Shown in pieces: positions 1 through 8,557 of a stretch of DNA of 64,000 nt. Origin of the DNA: Granulicatella sp041433555. GTDB taxonomy: Bacteria > Bacillota > Bacilli > Lactobacillales > Aerococcaceae. Each line of letters begins with the position of its first letter. Positions within the stretch are counted from its first letter, which is position 1. The notes beneath the pieces were generated by a model. The model did not search any database. It worked only from the letters and a program-made list of their open reading frames with translations, and was not told the origin of the DNA. The DNA lies in the NCBI RefSeq assembly GCF_041433555.1, contig NZ_JAPWBR010000005.1, positions 18,879-82,878 on the forward strand, read 5' to 3'. A program made the position numbers and the translations under genes.

Positions 1-225
1 GTCGGATTGTCTGGTGAAATGTTGCATCTCGTACGTAAAGACGACTCTCTTCCAGACGCCATTCATACGGTTCAAACATGGAAAGAGCAACTGACATCGA
101 TCTTAACGCTTGTCGGTGCAGATAGTATTTCTAGTCTCCAACAAGCTCCTATCGTGGTCGCACCAAGCCTCCAAAACTGGTGTGATGCCCGCGGGATTGA
201 TTGGAAACATCTTGCACAACGTTAA
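1..225 (+). CDS. fni: Type 2 isopentenyl-diphosphate delta-isomerase, C-terminal end (partial)
   Basis: The reading frame enters from the left edge as VGLSGEML and runs 74 codons to a TAA at 223-225. Type 2 IPP isomerases are FMN-dependent enzymes that interconvert isopentenyl and dimethylallyl diphosphate. The visible part matches the family's last helices: the VGLSGEML turn that follows the FMN-phosphate loop, then WKEQLTSILTLVGADSISSL, and a closing W-C-D-A-R-G-I-D segment like the usual 'LxxWLxxRGI' end. The catalytic core lies outside the window, so the call rests on the tail only. A strong bidirectional terminator follows directly. Confidence 0.75.
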   Translation, partial: VGLSGEMLHLVRKDDSLPDAIHTVQTWKEQLTSILTLVGADSISSLQQAPIVVAPSLQNWCDARGIDWKHLAQR

Positions 226-230
226 AAGCA

Positions 231-261
231 AAAAGAGCTTAGGCAATGCCTAAGCTCTTTT
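231..261. terminator. Bidirectional rho-independent terminator
   Basis: A 15-bp perfect stem (AAAAGAGCTTAGGCA / TGCCTAAGCTCTTTT) around a single loop base separates the convergent IPP isomerase gene and the small membrane protein gene. A and T runs flank both sides, so it can end both transcripts. Confidence 0.9.
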
Positions 262-267
262 CTATTT

Positions 268-459
268 CTATGGGAAAAATAAGTAATGGATAATGCGCAG
301 TACGTAGAAGAAAATCCCCACGATGAGTAAAATAACCATCACGACATGCACATACGGCCCTACTGGTGTATTCACGAAAGCTTGTAGCGCTGGAATTTTC
401 GTATATAAGATAAAGTACAAGGCACTAATCCAAAACCCGAGTCCCAATAATCTTTTCAT
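268..459 (-). CDS. Small two-segment membrane protein, function unknown
   Basis: A 63-residue hydrophobic protein. Two probable membrane segments are visible, about residues 6-24 (GFWISALYFILYTKIPAL) and 35-60 (HVVMVILLIVGIFFYVLRII), joined by a short NTPVGPY turn, with a basic MKRLL start. It lies 12 bp downstream of the YeiH-like exporter gene on the same strand, so the two probably share a transcript that ends in the terminator at 231-261. I do not recognise the family. An accessory subunit or an unrelated small membrane protein are equally possible. Confidence 0.65.
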   Translation of the reverse strand: MKRLLGLGFWISALYFILYTKIPALQAFVNTPVGPYVHVVMVILLIVGIFFYVLRIIHYLFFP

Positions 460-471
460 ACGGCGTCCTTT

Positions 472-1458
472 CTATAAAACGAAGTACTGCATGATTAAGC
501 TAGTGACAGTCACCATAAACCAAGTAGCTAAACCGGTTAAGATTGGTTTTGCCCCTGCTTCTTTGAATTGTTGGAAGGATACTTGCATACCGATACCTGC
601 TAATGCCATCGCCATCAACCAGTTAGATGCTAATTTTGCATACGGTACAAGGGAATTTGGGAATAATCCCACACTTGTAATGATGGAAGCGACCATGAAC
701 CAAATGATAAACATTGGCACGATATTCTTCCATTGAACGCTTTGTCCTTCTTGTTTCATGCGACGTGCTTCGACAAATGATAATACGAGACAAGCTGGAA
801 CAATCATCAACGCACGAGTAAGTTTCACGATTGTCGCGATTTCTAACGCTTCTGCACTGTAACTTGCGCCGGCTGCAACCACGCTTGATGTATCGTTAAT
901 CGCTGTCCCTGCGAAAAGTCCGAATTGCGACGCGTCCATGCCCATCATATGTCCTAAGAATGGGAATAGGAATACCGCGATGACGTTGAATAGGAAAATG
1001 GTTGAAATTGACAACGCGACTTCATCATCTTCTGCTCTAATAATCGGTGAAGCTGCCGCAATCGCAGATCCCCCGCAAATCGCAGTCCCGAAACCAACAA
1101 GAATCTTCAGTGGACGAGACAATTTGAAGAAATTTCCTACAAGTAGCGCTGTTAGAAACGCAATCGAGATGGTCACAATCGTCACTGGGAACGATGATGC
1201 ACCTGTTTGGCTCACCTGCGCAAACGACATTGTAAATCCTAGTGCGATAATGGAGTAATGTAATAATTTTTTCGCTGAATAATTGATCCCCGGTCTAAAA
1301 TCACTTGGGATTTTCCAAAATTGGTTCAAGACCATCCCTAAAATAATAGCAAATACCGCACTCCCAATGACTGGGAATAGCTTATCGAGCATCACTGAGA
1401 CAACCGCTATAGCAAATGTACACAACAATCCTTTTCTTTTTTCCATGAATGATGACAT
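472..1458 (-). CDS. YeiH/UPF0324 family putative exporter
   Basis: A 328-residue polytopic membrane protein of the YeiH family (PSE, putative sulfate exporter family). About ten hydrophobic segments span the whole length. Family-typical glycine-rich stretches are visible, such as FGTAICGGSAIAAASPII near the middle and GLFAGTAINDTSSVVAAGAS after it. The substrate is not established for most members, so 'sulfate exporter' is a name and not evidence. I chose the ATG at 1458 because GAAAGGATC lies 7 bases upstream; an earlier in-frame start would add 15 residues with no good ribosome site. The downstream 63-residue membrane protein is probably co-transcribed. Confidence 0.85.
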   Translation of the reverse strand: MSSFMEKRKGLLCTFAIAVVSVMLDKLFPVIGSAVFAIILGMVLNQFWKIPSDFRPGINYSAKKLLHYSIIALGFTMSFAQVSQTGASSFPVTIVTISIAFLTALLVGNFFKLSRPLKILVGFGTAICGGSAIAAASPIIRAEDDEVALSISTIFLFNVIAVFLFPFLGHMMGMDASQFGLFAGTAINDTSSVVAAGASYSAEALEIATIVKLTRALMIVPACLVLSFVEARRMKQEGQSVQWKNIVPMFIIWFMVASIITSVGLFPNSLVPYAKLASNWLMAMALAGIGMQVSFQQFKEAGAKPILTGLATWFMVTVTSLIMQYFVL

Positions 1459-1556
1459 TTTATCAGATCCTTTCAATACTAAATCTTTACTAGTATAGCA
1501 CACTCCGCCTTGATTTTCTTACACAAATTGAAAAAGTGCATCATCTTTCTAAAATA

Positions 1557-1580
1557 AACCGTGTGCAATTCGACACGGTT
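1557..1580. terminator. Small inverted repeat, possible terminator or remnant
   Basis: AACCGTGT and ACACGGTT form an 8-bp stem around an 8-base loop between the exporter promoter and the Rpn remnant. No long T run follows, so termination is uncertain. Its AACCG ends resemble the AACCGCTTAGA stem at 1919-1959 on the other side of the remnant. Confidence 0.35.
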
Positions 1581-1914
1581 AACTCCAATCAAAAACCGCT
1601 TTTACGATTCGTGGAGAAATTTCCTTAAAAATGGTACAATCACGGCAAAAGCATCCAAAGAAATTCAAGACGCTTATGCTGTTGTTGATTTCTATAATTT
1701 AGATTCGGAGGAAATGAAGATGGCGGAACAAATGGAAAAATACGAAGAAGTCTATTGGAAAACAATCGAATATGCCAAAGAGACCGCTAGAGAAGCTGGA
1801 CTTAAAGAAGGTCAAGTTTTGGCATTTCTTAAAATGAATCTTCCTATCACAGAAATCATGAAACACACCGGATTATCTGAAGAAGAGATTCAAAAAATTA
1901 AAAATACACTATAA
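1561..1914 (+). pseudogene. Remnant of Rpn-family (PD-(D/E)XK) nuclease/transposase, C-terminal part only
   Basis: The open frame encodes 117 residues, but only the part from about residue 20 looks like a protein family: the C-terminal third of Rpn-type recombination-promoting nucleases (PDDEXK transposase family, normally about 280-320 residues). Recognisable are FLKNG, a charged helix EEMKMAEQMEKYEEVYWKT, the KETAREAGLKEGQ segment that replaces the usual GxxxGxxxG repeat, and the closing helix ITEIMKHTGLSEEEIQKI. The whole nuclease domain is missing, so this is a decayed gene. A GGAGGAA just before ATGAAGATG near 1711 could still allow translation of a short peptide. It sits alone between two hairpins. 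Confidence 0.6.
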
Positions 1915-1918
1915 CAAA

Positions 1919-1959
1919 AACCGCTTAGAATCACATATCCATGCTGAATCTAAGCGGTT
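1919..1959. terminator. Bidirectional terminator downstream of rpiA and the Rpn remnant
   Basis: AACCGCTTAGA pairs with TCTAAGCGGTT (11 bp) around a 19-base loop. The minus-strand side is followed by TTTTTG and the plus-strand side by AATTTTT, so it can close both convergent units. Confidence 0.85.
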
Positions 1960-1964
1960 AATTT

Positions 1965-2633
1965 TTAGAATTGTTTTACGACAACCCCATCAGGAGTTCC
2001 AACAAGCACGATATCCGTCATGTTTGTGAAGAGCCCTTGCTCTACCACGCCTGTCATGCCTTTGATTTTTTCTCCAAATGCGATTGGGTCTTTAATTGGA
2101 TAAACATCCAAGTCAATAATGTAGTTTTTGCTATCGGTTAAGTAACGTTCTCCGTCACGTTCGCGGAATGTTGGCTTGTATCCTAGCGCTTCAAAACGTT
2201 TGAATAATTGTTCTGACCCATAAGGTACCACTTCCACTGGTAATGGGAAACGACCTAAGTAGTCGACCATTTTTGATTCGTCTACAATCCAGATAACACT
2301 TTTTGATTGTTCGGCAACGATTTTTTCGAATAATAATGCACCGCCGCCACCTTTGATTCCTGAAAAATCTGGAGCAATTTCGTCTGCGCCGTCAATCGTT
2401 ACGTCGATATAATCCACTTCATCCACACTCTTCAACGGAATCCCAAGCGCTTCTGCTTGTTTCTTCGTTGCTAAAGAAGTCGTTACTCCCACGATTTCAA
2501 GACCTTCTTCTTTCACGCGGCGACCGATTTCTTCTACAAAATAGTAGGCTGTTGAACCCGTTCCTAGACCAACCGTCATTCCACTTTCTACATATTCTGC
2601 GGCTTTCTTGCCGACTAATTCTTTCATGTTCAT
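1965..2633 (-). CDS. rpiA: Ribose-5-phosphate isomerase A
   Basis: A 222-residue cytosolic enzyme that interconverts ribose 5-phosphate and ribulose 5-phosphate in the pentose phosphate pathway. The RpiA landmarks are all present: VGLGTGSTA phosphate loop near residue 22, TTSLATKKQAE, the DVTIDGADEI catalytic segment near residue 80, GGGGALLFEKIVA, and DESKMVDYLGRFPLPVEV. Length is normal (218-230). The start at 2633 has GGGGG eight bases upstream. It is the last gene before the terminator at 1919-1959 and stands alone, with uvrA ending about 80 bp upstream. Confidence 0.97.
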   Translation of the reverse strand: MNMKELVGKKAAEYVESGMTVGLGTGSTAYYFVEEIGRRVKEEGLEIVGVTTSLATKKQAEALGIPLKSVDEVDYIDVTIDGADEIAPDFSGIKGGGGALLFEKIVAEQSKSVIWIVDESKMVDYLGRFPLPVEVVPYGSEQLFKRFEALGYKPTFRERDGERYLTDSKNYIIDLDVYPIKDPIAFGEKIKGMTGVVEQGLFTNMTDIVLVGTPDGVVVKQF

Positions 2634-2711
2634 TCAAGTTTCCCCCTGAGAAATGATCTATGTTGAGTATAGCATAACTACTTTCTTCAAACTATCTCTT
2701 CTCGTAAATTT

Positions 2712-5555
2712 CTACTTCTTTTTATGCGATTCGGCTGCTTCTAAGGCGCGTTTTAAATAACGACCCGTATGGCTATTTTTATCTTTCGCCACTTCTTCAG
2801 GCGTCCCTGTCGCAATGACAAGTCCACCACCGCTACCGCCTTCTGGACCCATATCAATGATATAGTCAGCGGTCTTAATCACATCTAAATTATGTTCGAT
2901 GACAAGCACGGTATTCCCTGCTTCAACTAAACGATTCAACACTTCAAGTAGGCGTGCGATATCGTCTGTATGCAAGCCAGTTGTTGGTTCATCAAGCACG
3001 TAGAAGGTATTGCCTGTTGAGACACGTTGGAGTTCGCTGGCTAACTTCATCCGTTGCGCTTCTCCTCCAGAGAGCGTTGTGGCAGATTGGCCAAGGGTGA
3101 CGTAGCCGAGTCCAACATCCTTAATCGTTTGTAATTTACGTTTGATTTTTGGTACGGCTTGGAAAAATTCCACCGCTTCTTCGACCGTTAATTCAAGAAT
3201 ATCCGCGATACTCTTTCCTTTGTATTTCACTTCAAGCGTTTCAGAGTTATAACGTGTTCCATGGCACACTTCACACGGCACATATACGTCTGGCAGGAAG
3301 TGCATCTCTATTTTCAGAATGCCGTCCCCTTTACAAGATTCGCATCGTCCACCCTTCACGTTGAAACTGAAGCGCCCCTTTTTGTATCCACGGATTTTTG
3401 CTTCATTTGTTGTCGCAAATAAATCACGAATATCGTCAAATACACCCGTATACGTCGCTGGATTGCTTCGTGGTGTTCTTCCGATTGGGCTTTGATCGAT
3501 ATCGATGATCTTATCGAGGCTCTCAAATCCAGAAATGCTCTTGAACTTCCCTGGTTTTTCCTTCGTACGCGTAATCTCACGCGCTAAAGCTTTCTTCAAT
3601 ACGCTATTGACAAGCGAGCTCTTCCCAGAACCCGATACCCCTGTCACGGCTACAAAACGTCCGAGCGGCACATCCACATCAATGCCACGTAAATTGTTTT
3701 CCGCAGCGCCTTCTAAATGGATCCAGCCTTTATCTTCTGTGCGGCGTTCGCTTGGGACTGGGATGTATTTCTTCCCAGCTAAGTATTGTCCTGTCAGTGA
3801 TTTCGCATTCTTCTCCACTTCTTTTGGAGTCCCTGCTGCGATAATCTCACCACCGAATTCACCCGCACCTGGACCAATATCAATCAAGTAGTCCGCAGCA
3901 CGCATCGTGTCTTCGTCATGTTCTACGACAATTAAGGTATTTCCAAGGTCACGCATACTCTTCAATGACTCGATTAAGCGGTCATTGTCGCGTTGGTGAA
4001 GTCCAATCGATGGCTCGTCTAAAATATAGAGCACGCCAGATAGATTTGACCCGATTTGCGTCGCTAAACGAATTCGTTGTGCTTCTCCCCCTGATAACGT
4101 TCCAGCAGCACGACTCAATGTTAAATATTGCAACCCAACATTGCGTAAGAATTTCAAACGAGAGCTTACTTCTTTTAAAATTGGAGCTGCGATTTGCTCA
4201 TCAGTTTCGGATAAGTTTAAGTCTTTGAAGAAATCAATCTCATCATCTACAGAGAGTGTCAACACTTCACTAATGTTTTTGCCTCCGACTTTGACAGACA
4301 ACGCCTGTTCATTTAAACGGAATCCATGACACTTCTTACATTCTGATTCGTTCATATATTGGCGCATTTGTTCACGCGTAAAATCGCTATTCGTTTCACG
4401 GTAACGGCGCTCTACGTTGACGGCTACTCCTTCAAAAGGAATTTCCACGTCACGAACGCCACCAAATTCATTTTCATAATGGAACTTAAAGGTCGCGTCT
4501 CCCGACCCGTATAACACCATATTCTTCTGCGACTGCGTCAATTTCTCGAATGGAATATTCATCGGAATCTTGAACTGTTTACAAAATTGTTCCAGCATCG
4601 TTGGATAATAGTTCGAACTAATTGGATTCCAAGGAACAAGCGCTCCTTCTTCCAGCGTTAAATTCTTATCAGGAACGATTAAATCTAAGTCGACTTCAAG
4701 CTTCGACCCTAAACCATCACACTCCGGACACGCTCCAAACGGCGCATTGAATGAAAAGAGACGTGGCTCTAATTCGCCCACCGTAAATCCACAAATCGGA
4801 CATGAATGGTGTTCGCTGAAGAGATGTTCTTCTCCACCAATCACATCGACAATCGCATAGCCTTCCGCTAAACGAAGAGCCGCTTCAATCGAATCGAATA
4901 GACGGGAACGACTCTTATCGCTCACAACGATACGGTCCACGACGATTTCAATATTATGTTTCTTGTTCTTTTCGAGATTGAATTCTTCAGTTACTTCATG
5001 CATCTCGCCATCCACGCGCACACGCACATAGCCGTCTTTTTGAATTTTCTCGAAAACTTTCTTATGCTCGCCTTTCTTCTGAACGACAACCGGTGCCAAC
5101 ACTTGAATCTTTGTCTTCTCTGGCATCGCCATGACGCGGTTTACCATTTGTTCCAAGGACTGGCTTTCAATCGGCGTGCCGTCATTTGGACAGATAGGTT
5201 TCCCCACACGCGCATATAATAAACGCAAATAGTCGTTAATCTCTGTCACCGTTCCGACCGTTGAGCGCGGATTGCGGGACGTTGTTTTTTGGTCGATGGC
5301 AATCGCTGGACTCAAGCCGTCGATACTATCCACGTCTGGTTTGTCCATTTGCCCTAAAAATTGACGTGCGTATGCAGATAGACTCTCTACATAACGACGT
5401 TGACCTTCTGCGTATAATGTATCAAACGCAAGCGAGCTCTTCCCTGACCCTGATAAGCCTGTAATCACGACAAACTGGTCCCGAGGAATGCTTACATCAA
5501 TATTTTTTAAATTATGAGATCGTGCGCCATGCACGACAATATGGTCTTTTGCCAT
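2712..5555 (-). CDS. uvrA: UvrABC excinuclease subunit A
   Basis: A 947-residue ABC-type ATPase that finds bulky DNA lesions with UvrB in nucleotide excision repair. Two ABC modules are visible: Walker A GLSGSGKSSLAFD near residue 33 and GVSGSGKSSLVN near 640, each with a signature LSGGEAQRI or LSGGEAQRM and Walker B ILDEPSIGL or VLDEPTTGL. Zinc-finger cysteines occur in CPICG...CPEC (about 253-280) and CESCKGDG...CEVCHG (about 738-765). Length and order are normal. No uvrB is adjacent, so it appears monocistronic, with exoA upstream by 65 bp on the same strand. Confidence 0.98.
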   Translation of the reverse strand: MAKDHIVVHGARSHNLKNIDVSIPRDQFVVITGLSGSGKSSLAFDTLYAEGQRRYVESLSAYARQFLGQMDKPDVDSIDGLSPAIAIDQKTTSRNPRSTVGTVTEINDYLRLLYARVGKPICPNDGTPIESQSLEQMVNRVMAMPEKTKIQVLAPVVVQKKGEHKKVFEKIQKDGYVRVRVDGEMHEVTEEFNLEKNKKHNIEIVVDRIVVSDKSRSRLFDSIEAALRLAEGYAIVDVIGGEEHLFSEHHSCPICGFTVGELEPRLFSFNAPFGACPECDGLGSKLEVDLDLIVPDKNLTLEEGALVPWNPISSNYYPTMLEQFCKQFKIPMNIPFEKLTQSQKNMVLYGSGDATFKFHYENEFGGVRDVEIPFEGVAVNVERRYRETNSDFTREQMRQYMNESECKKCHGFRLNEQALSVKVGGKNISEVLTLSVDDEIDFFKDLNLSETDEQIAAPILKEVSSRLKFLRNVGLQYLTLSRAAGTLSGGEAQRIRLATQIGSNLSGVLYILDEPSIGLHQRDNDRLIESLKSMRDLGNTLIVVEHDEDTMRAADYLIDIGPGAGEFGGEIIAAGTPKEVEKNAKSLTGQYLAGKKYIPVPSERRTEDKGWIHLEGAAENNLRGIDVDVPLGRFVAVTGVSGSGKSSLVNSVLKKALAREITRTKEKPGKFKSISGFESLDKIIDIDQSPIGRTPRSNPATYTGVFDDIRDLFATTNEAKIRGYKKGRFSFNVKGGRCESCKGDGILKIEMHFLPDVYVPCEVCHGTRYNSETLEVKYKGKSIADILELTVEEAVEFFQAVPKIKRKLQTIKDVGLGYVTLGQSATTLSGGEAQRMKLASELQRVSTGNTFYVLDEPTTGLHTDDIARLLEVLNRLVEAGNTVLVIEHNLDVIKTADYIIDMGPEGGSGGGLVIATGTPEEVAKDKNSHTGRYLKRALEAAESHKKK

Positions 5556-5620
5556 TTCTATACCTCTTTTTTAATCGATACCTCTATTGTATCAGACTTT
5601 CTGCACGCGAACAAATGTTC

Positions 5621-6385
5621 TTACAGTTTCACTTCGATTTCCACTGGACAGTGGTCGCTTCCTGTGACATCGCTACGAATATCGACTTCTTTTAGAAGCG
5701 GTGCGAGTGCTTCGGATACGACAAAATAGTCAATTCTCCATCCGATATTTCGTGCACGAGCGCCACCCATGTAGCTCCACCAGCTATACGCCCCTACGGT
5801 ATCAGGATGTAAGTAGCGGAACGCATCCACTAAGCCGTTTGCGACAACTTGGTCGAATTTCGCACGTTCTTCTTTAGTGAATCCGGCGTTATTCACATTT
5901 GTCTTTGGATTCGCTAAGTCGATTTCCTTATGCGCCACGTTCAAGTCGCCACAGAAAATCACGGGTTTTGTCTCTTCTAGCTTCTTGATGTATGCGAGGA
6001 AATCATCTTCCCATACTTGGCGATACGCTAGACGTGATAAGTCGCGTTTCGCATTTGGCGTATAGACCGTCACTAAGTAAAATTTCTCGAATTCGGCTGT
6101 AATCACACGTCCCTCTTGGTCATGTTCTTCAATGCCGATGCCATATGTTACCGACAGTGGTTTTACTTTGGTGAAGATGGCCGTTCCAGAATAGCCTTTT
6201 TTCACCGCCGAGTTGAAATACACATCATACTCGCTAAACTCCATTCCAAGTTCCACTTGTTCTTGTTGCGCCTTTGTTTCTTGTAGGCATAAAATATCTG
6301 GATTACTTTCTAATACGTACTCTTGTAGAGCCCCTTTATTTAATACAGAACGAATTCCGTTCACATTCCACGTTGCTAATTTCAT
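5621..6385 (-). CDS. exoA: Exodeoxyribonuclease III / AP endonuclease (ExoA)
   Basis: A 254-residue Mg-dependent AP endonuclease and 3'-exonuclease of base excision repair, endonuclease/exonuclease/phosphatase superfamily. Motifs visible: MKLATWNVNGIRS at the N-terminus with the metal-binding Asn, CLQETKAQ with the catalytic Glu, CGDLNVAHKEIDL, GWRIDYFVVS, and the closing SDHCPVEIEV with the catalytic His. I place the start at the ATG at 6385, which follows GGAGGG with good spacing and begins the conserved MKLATWN; twelve extra in-frame codons upstream have no family support. It is followed by uvrA, a possible DNA-repair pair. Confidence 0.96.
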   Translation of the reverse strand: MKLATWNVNGIRSVLNKGALQEYVLESNPDILCLQETKAQQEQVELGMEFSEYDVYFNSAVKKGYSGTAIFTKVKPLSVTYGIGIEEHDQEGRVITAEFEKFYLVTVYTPNAKRDLSRLAYRQVWEDDFLAYIKKLEETKPVIFCGDLNVAHKEIDLANPKTNVNNAGFTKEERAKFDQVVANGLVDAFRYLHPDTVGAYSWWSYMGGARARNIGWRIDYFVVSEALAPLLKEVDIRSDVTGSDHCPVEIEVKL

Positions 6386-6445
6386 TGTTTTCCCTCCATT
6401 ATGTCCCTTCCATAGTATCAACTCTAGAGCCTTTTTGCGAATAAA

Positions 6446-6485
6446 AATAACCAGCAGAAAGCATTTCTGCCTCCTTCTGGTTATT
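6446..6485 (-). terminator. Terminator of the two-component operon
   Basis: AATAACCAG / CTGGTTATT with an inner GCAGAAA / TTTCTGC helix overlaps the stop codon of the histidine kinase gene and is followed on the minus strand by a T-rich TTTTTATTC. Confidence 0.75.
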
Positions 6486-7689
6486 TGAGTTTTTCTTTAA
6501 ATTGTTTGAGTGAACCTTGATTTTCTTCTGGCAAGCAAACATAGAAGCTTGTTTGACCATTTTCAGATTCAGCATACATCATACCACCATGCGACTTTAC
6601 AATGTTCTCGGCAATCGCCAGACCAAGTCCAGTTCCGCCTGTTTCTTTTGAACGGGATGCTTCTGCACGGTAGAAACGTGCAAAGAGTTGTTCCAACACT
6701 TCTTTCGAAATTGGATCTCCGGCGTTTCGAACGGCAATTGTCACGACTCCATCATTTCTTAAGACTTCCATCGTGATGACAGAATCTTCGTGGCCGTATT
6801 TAATCGCATTCGATAAGAGATTATTAATCACGCGCACCATTTTCTCGGCATCGAGTTCAAGCACGACATCGCGGTTATTCGGCAAGACTTCAATCGCCAT
6901 CTTGCGTTTTTGCGCCTCGAGCTCGAAGTCCGCTGCTACTTGCTCTAAGAAATTCACGATTGGAATATCATTGAGTCTAAGCGGTGCCCCGTTCGGACGC
7001 GTCGTCGTATATTCAAATAAGTCGTCCACGAGTAATTTCATCTGTTCCGCCTTCGAATACGCGATTTCCGCATAGCGTTTCGCATCGGCGCTCTCGACAT
7101 TTGGCTGATTTACAATCAATCCGAGATACCCGATAATCGACGTCAATGGTGTACGAATATCATGCGATACATTGGTAATCAATTCGTCCTTCGACTTCTC
7201 AATCGCACGTTCATCCTCTAACGCGTTTACGGTCGAATCCACCAAGCGGTTAATCGAGTTCACGACTTGTCCCATGTCTCCTGAGAGTCTGAACGGAATT
7301 CGTCTGTCATACTGTCCGTCCGCAATCAAATGCAATTCCTCCAAAATATGGTTTAACTGCATTTGTTGGTATCTTCGCATCAAGCGCCAGTAAGTAAATG
7401 CCACTGCAAAAACGACCGATGTAATCGTGAAGATGTTTTTATAGAACACAATTTGATCACGCTCGATATGCCATACTTCACGAGCAGAGAACTCCACTGA
7501 GATGAAGCCTGGCTCATTAATGAGTTGGCTGACCATCACGAGAATTCCTAAGTATAAAAGGAATACGATACAGAGCGTCACAATTCCTTCTAGTACGAGT
7601 TCGCTGATTTCCTTTGGCGTGAGCGTCAAGAGTGTCGGTTCATTTTTAACTTTTCGAAGGTGAAGAACTTTTTTATTATTTGTCTTCAA
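6481..7689 (-). CDS. Sensor histidine kinase of an orphan two-component system
   Basis: A 402-residue membrane histidine kinase. Two membrane segments are visible, about 29-52 (EGIVTLCIVFLLYLGILVMV) and 86-103, flanking a very short outside loop of roughly 30 residues, so it is more likely to sense membrane or intramembrane signals than a bound ligand. HAMP follows (about 104-155), then HisKA with phospho-acceptor His in NVSHDIRTPLTS (about 178), and HATPase with NLLSNAIKYG, and GGTGLGLAIAENIV. It resembles VanS and SaeS-type kinases but I cannot name it. Its start overlaps the response regulator stop by 14 bp, so translation is probably coupled. Confidence 0.9.
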   Translation of the reverse strand: MKTNNKKVLHLRKVKNEPTLLTLTPKEISELVLEGIVTLCIVFLLYLGILVMVSQLINEPGFISVEFSAREVWHIERDQIVFYKNIFTITSVVFAVAFTYWRLMRRYQQMQLNHILEELHLIADGQYDRRIPFRLSGDMGQVVNSINRLVDSTVNALEDERAIEKSKDELITNVSHDIRTPLTSIIGYLGLIVNQPNVESADAKRYAEIAYSKAEQMKLLVDDLFEYTTTRPNGAPLRLNDIPIVNFLEQVAADFELEAQKRKMAIEVLPNNRDVVLELDAEKMVRVINNLLSNAIKYGHEDSVITMEVLRNDGVVTIAVRNAGDPISKEVLEQLFARFYRAEASRSKETGGTGLGLAIAENIVKSHGGMMYAESENGQTSFYVCLPEENQGSLKQFKEKLK

Positions 7690-8368
7690 TCTTGTAGCCT
7701 ACTCCCCATACTGTTTCAATGACTTTTTCTCCGCCAGTTGCTTCGGCAATCTTGTCGCGAAGGTGGCTTACGTGTACCATTACCGTTTTTGTTGAAACGA
7801 TACTTTCTTGTTGCCATACCGTTTCGAAGATTTCATCTGCACTAAATACGCGGTTTGGATGGCTTGCAAGCAAGTATAGAATTCCGAATTCTAATACGGT
7901 TAATTGAATTTCAGTGCCATCTGTTGTTGTGACTTGGTGAGATTCTTTCTTAATTGTTAAAGGTCCGATTGTAATTTCTTCGTTAGCTGGGCCTTCTTGT
8001 GTAATCGTTGAGCGACGTAATAATGATTTCACACGCGCGATAACTTCAAGTGGGTTAAATGGTTTTGTAACGTAGTCGTCGGCACCATTTGTTAAGCCTT
8101 GAATTTTATCGATATCTGTTGATTTCGCGCTTAATAATAGAATTGGCAATTGTGCATTTTCTTTACGCACTTCATGCACCACTGAGATTCCGTCTAAGCG
8201 AGGCATCATAATGTCCAAGATAATCATGTCGATATCTGGATACATTTTTAATTTTTCAAGGGCTTGTTTCCCGTCATAGGCTTTTACAATTTCATAATTT
8301 TCGTTTTTTAAGTAAATCGTCAATAATTCAACGATTTCGCGATCATCATCTACTACTAAAATTTTCAT
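7676..8368 (-). CDS. OmpR-family response regulator of the same two-component system
   Basis: A 230-residue regulator. The receiver domain (1-120) has the acidic pocket VVDDD, the phospho-acceptor Asp in MIILDIMMPRLDG (near residue 53), and the Lys in DDYVTKPFNPLEV. A winged-helix domain follows (about 130-230) with LEFGILYLLASHPNRVFS and the end VWGVGYKIEDK. VanR-like in overall pattern. I start it at the ATG at 8368 because GAGGGA is seven bases upstream; the ATG two codons earlier is too close to it. It is the first gene of the operon. Direct-repeat motifs just upstream (8409-8428) recur before the ABC exporter at 49.6 kb. Confidence 0.92.
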   Translation of the reverse strand: MKILVVDDDREIVELLTIYLKNENYEIVKAYDGKQALEKLKMYPDIDMIILDIMMPRLDGISVVHEVRKENAQLPILLLSAKSTDIDKIQGLTNGADDYVTKPFNPLEVIARVKSLLRRSTITQEGPANEEITIGPLTIKKESHQVTTTDGTEIQLTVLEFGILYLLASHPNRVFSADEIFETVWQQESIVSTKTVMVHVSHLRDKIAEATGGEKVIETVWGVGYKIEDK

Positions 8369-8408
8369 GAGCATTCCCTCTTTTCATTCTTTTTCTACCT
8401 TATCGTAT

Positions 8409-8428
8409 TAAAAATATTACTTTTTTGC
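8409..8428 (-). promoter_or_regulatory. GCAAAAAAGTAATATT motif upstream of the response regulator gene
   Basis: Read on the minus strand, GCAAAAAAGTAATATTTTTA lies 41-60 bp before the response regulator start, just upstream of a -10-like TACGAT at 8402-8407, where no good -35 exists. The same word recurs twice with 21-bp spacing upstream of the ABC exporter (49657-49697). An autoregulatory site of this response regulator is an inference. Confidence 0.4.
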
Positions 8429-8518
8429 TAGTAATTTTTACGATTCTTGATGTTTACTTAATAAATTCCTAAGAAATGGCTTAAAAACGGCCTCTAACAC
8501 GACCATCCCGCGAACTTT

Positions 8519-8527
8519 TGTTATAAT
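8519..8527 (+). promoter_or_regulatory. Extended -10 promoter for lipL
   Basis: TG at 8519-8520 and a perfect TATAAT at 8522-8527 form an extended -10, with no convincing -35. The lipL start follows 30 bp later behind a good AAAGGAG ribosome site. Confidence 0.65.
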
Positions 8528-8557
8528 GAAACACGAAGAACTCTAAAGGAGAATCGT

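Noticed and set aside
323..736. A plus-strand frame of 137 codons opposite the YeiH-like gene
   Set aside because: It lies antisense to a well-supported membrane protein gene, has no family-like composition and no ribosome site; a shadow of the real gene.
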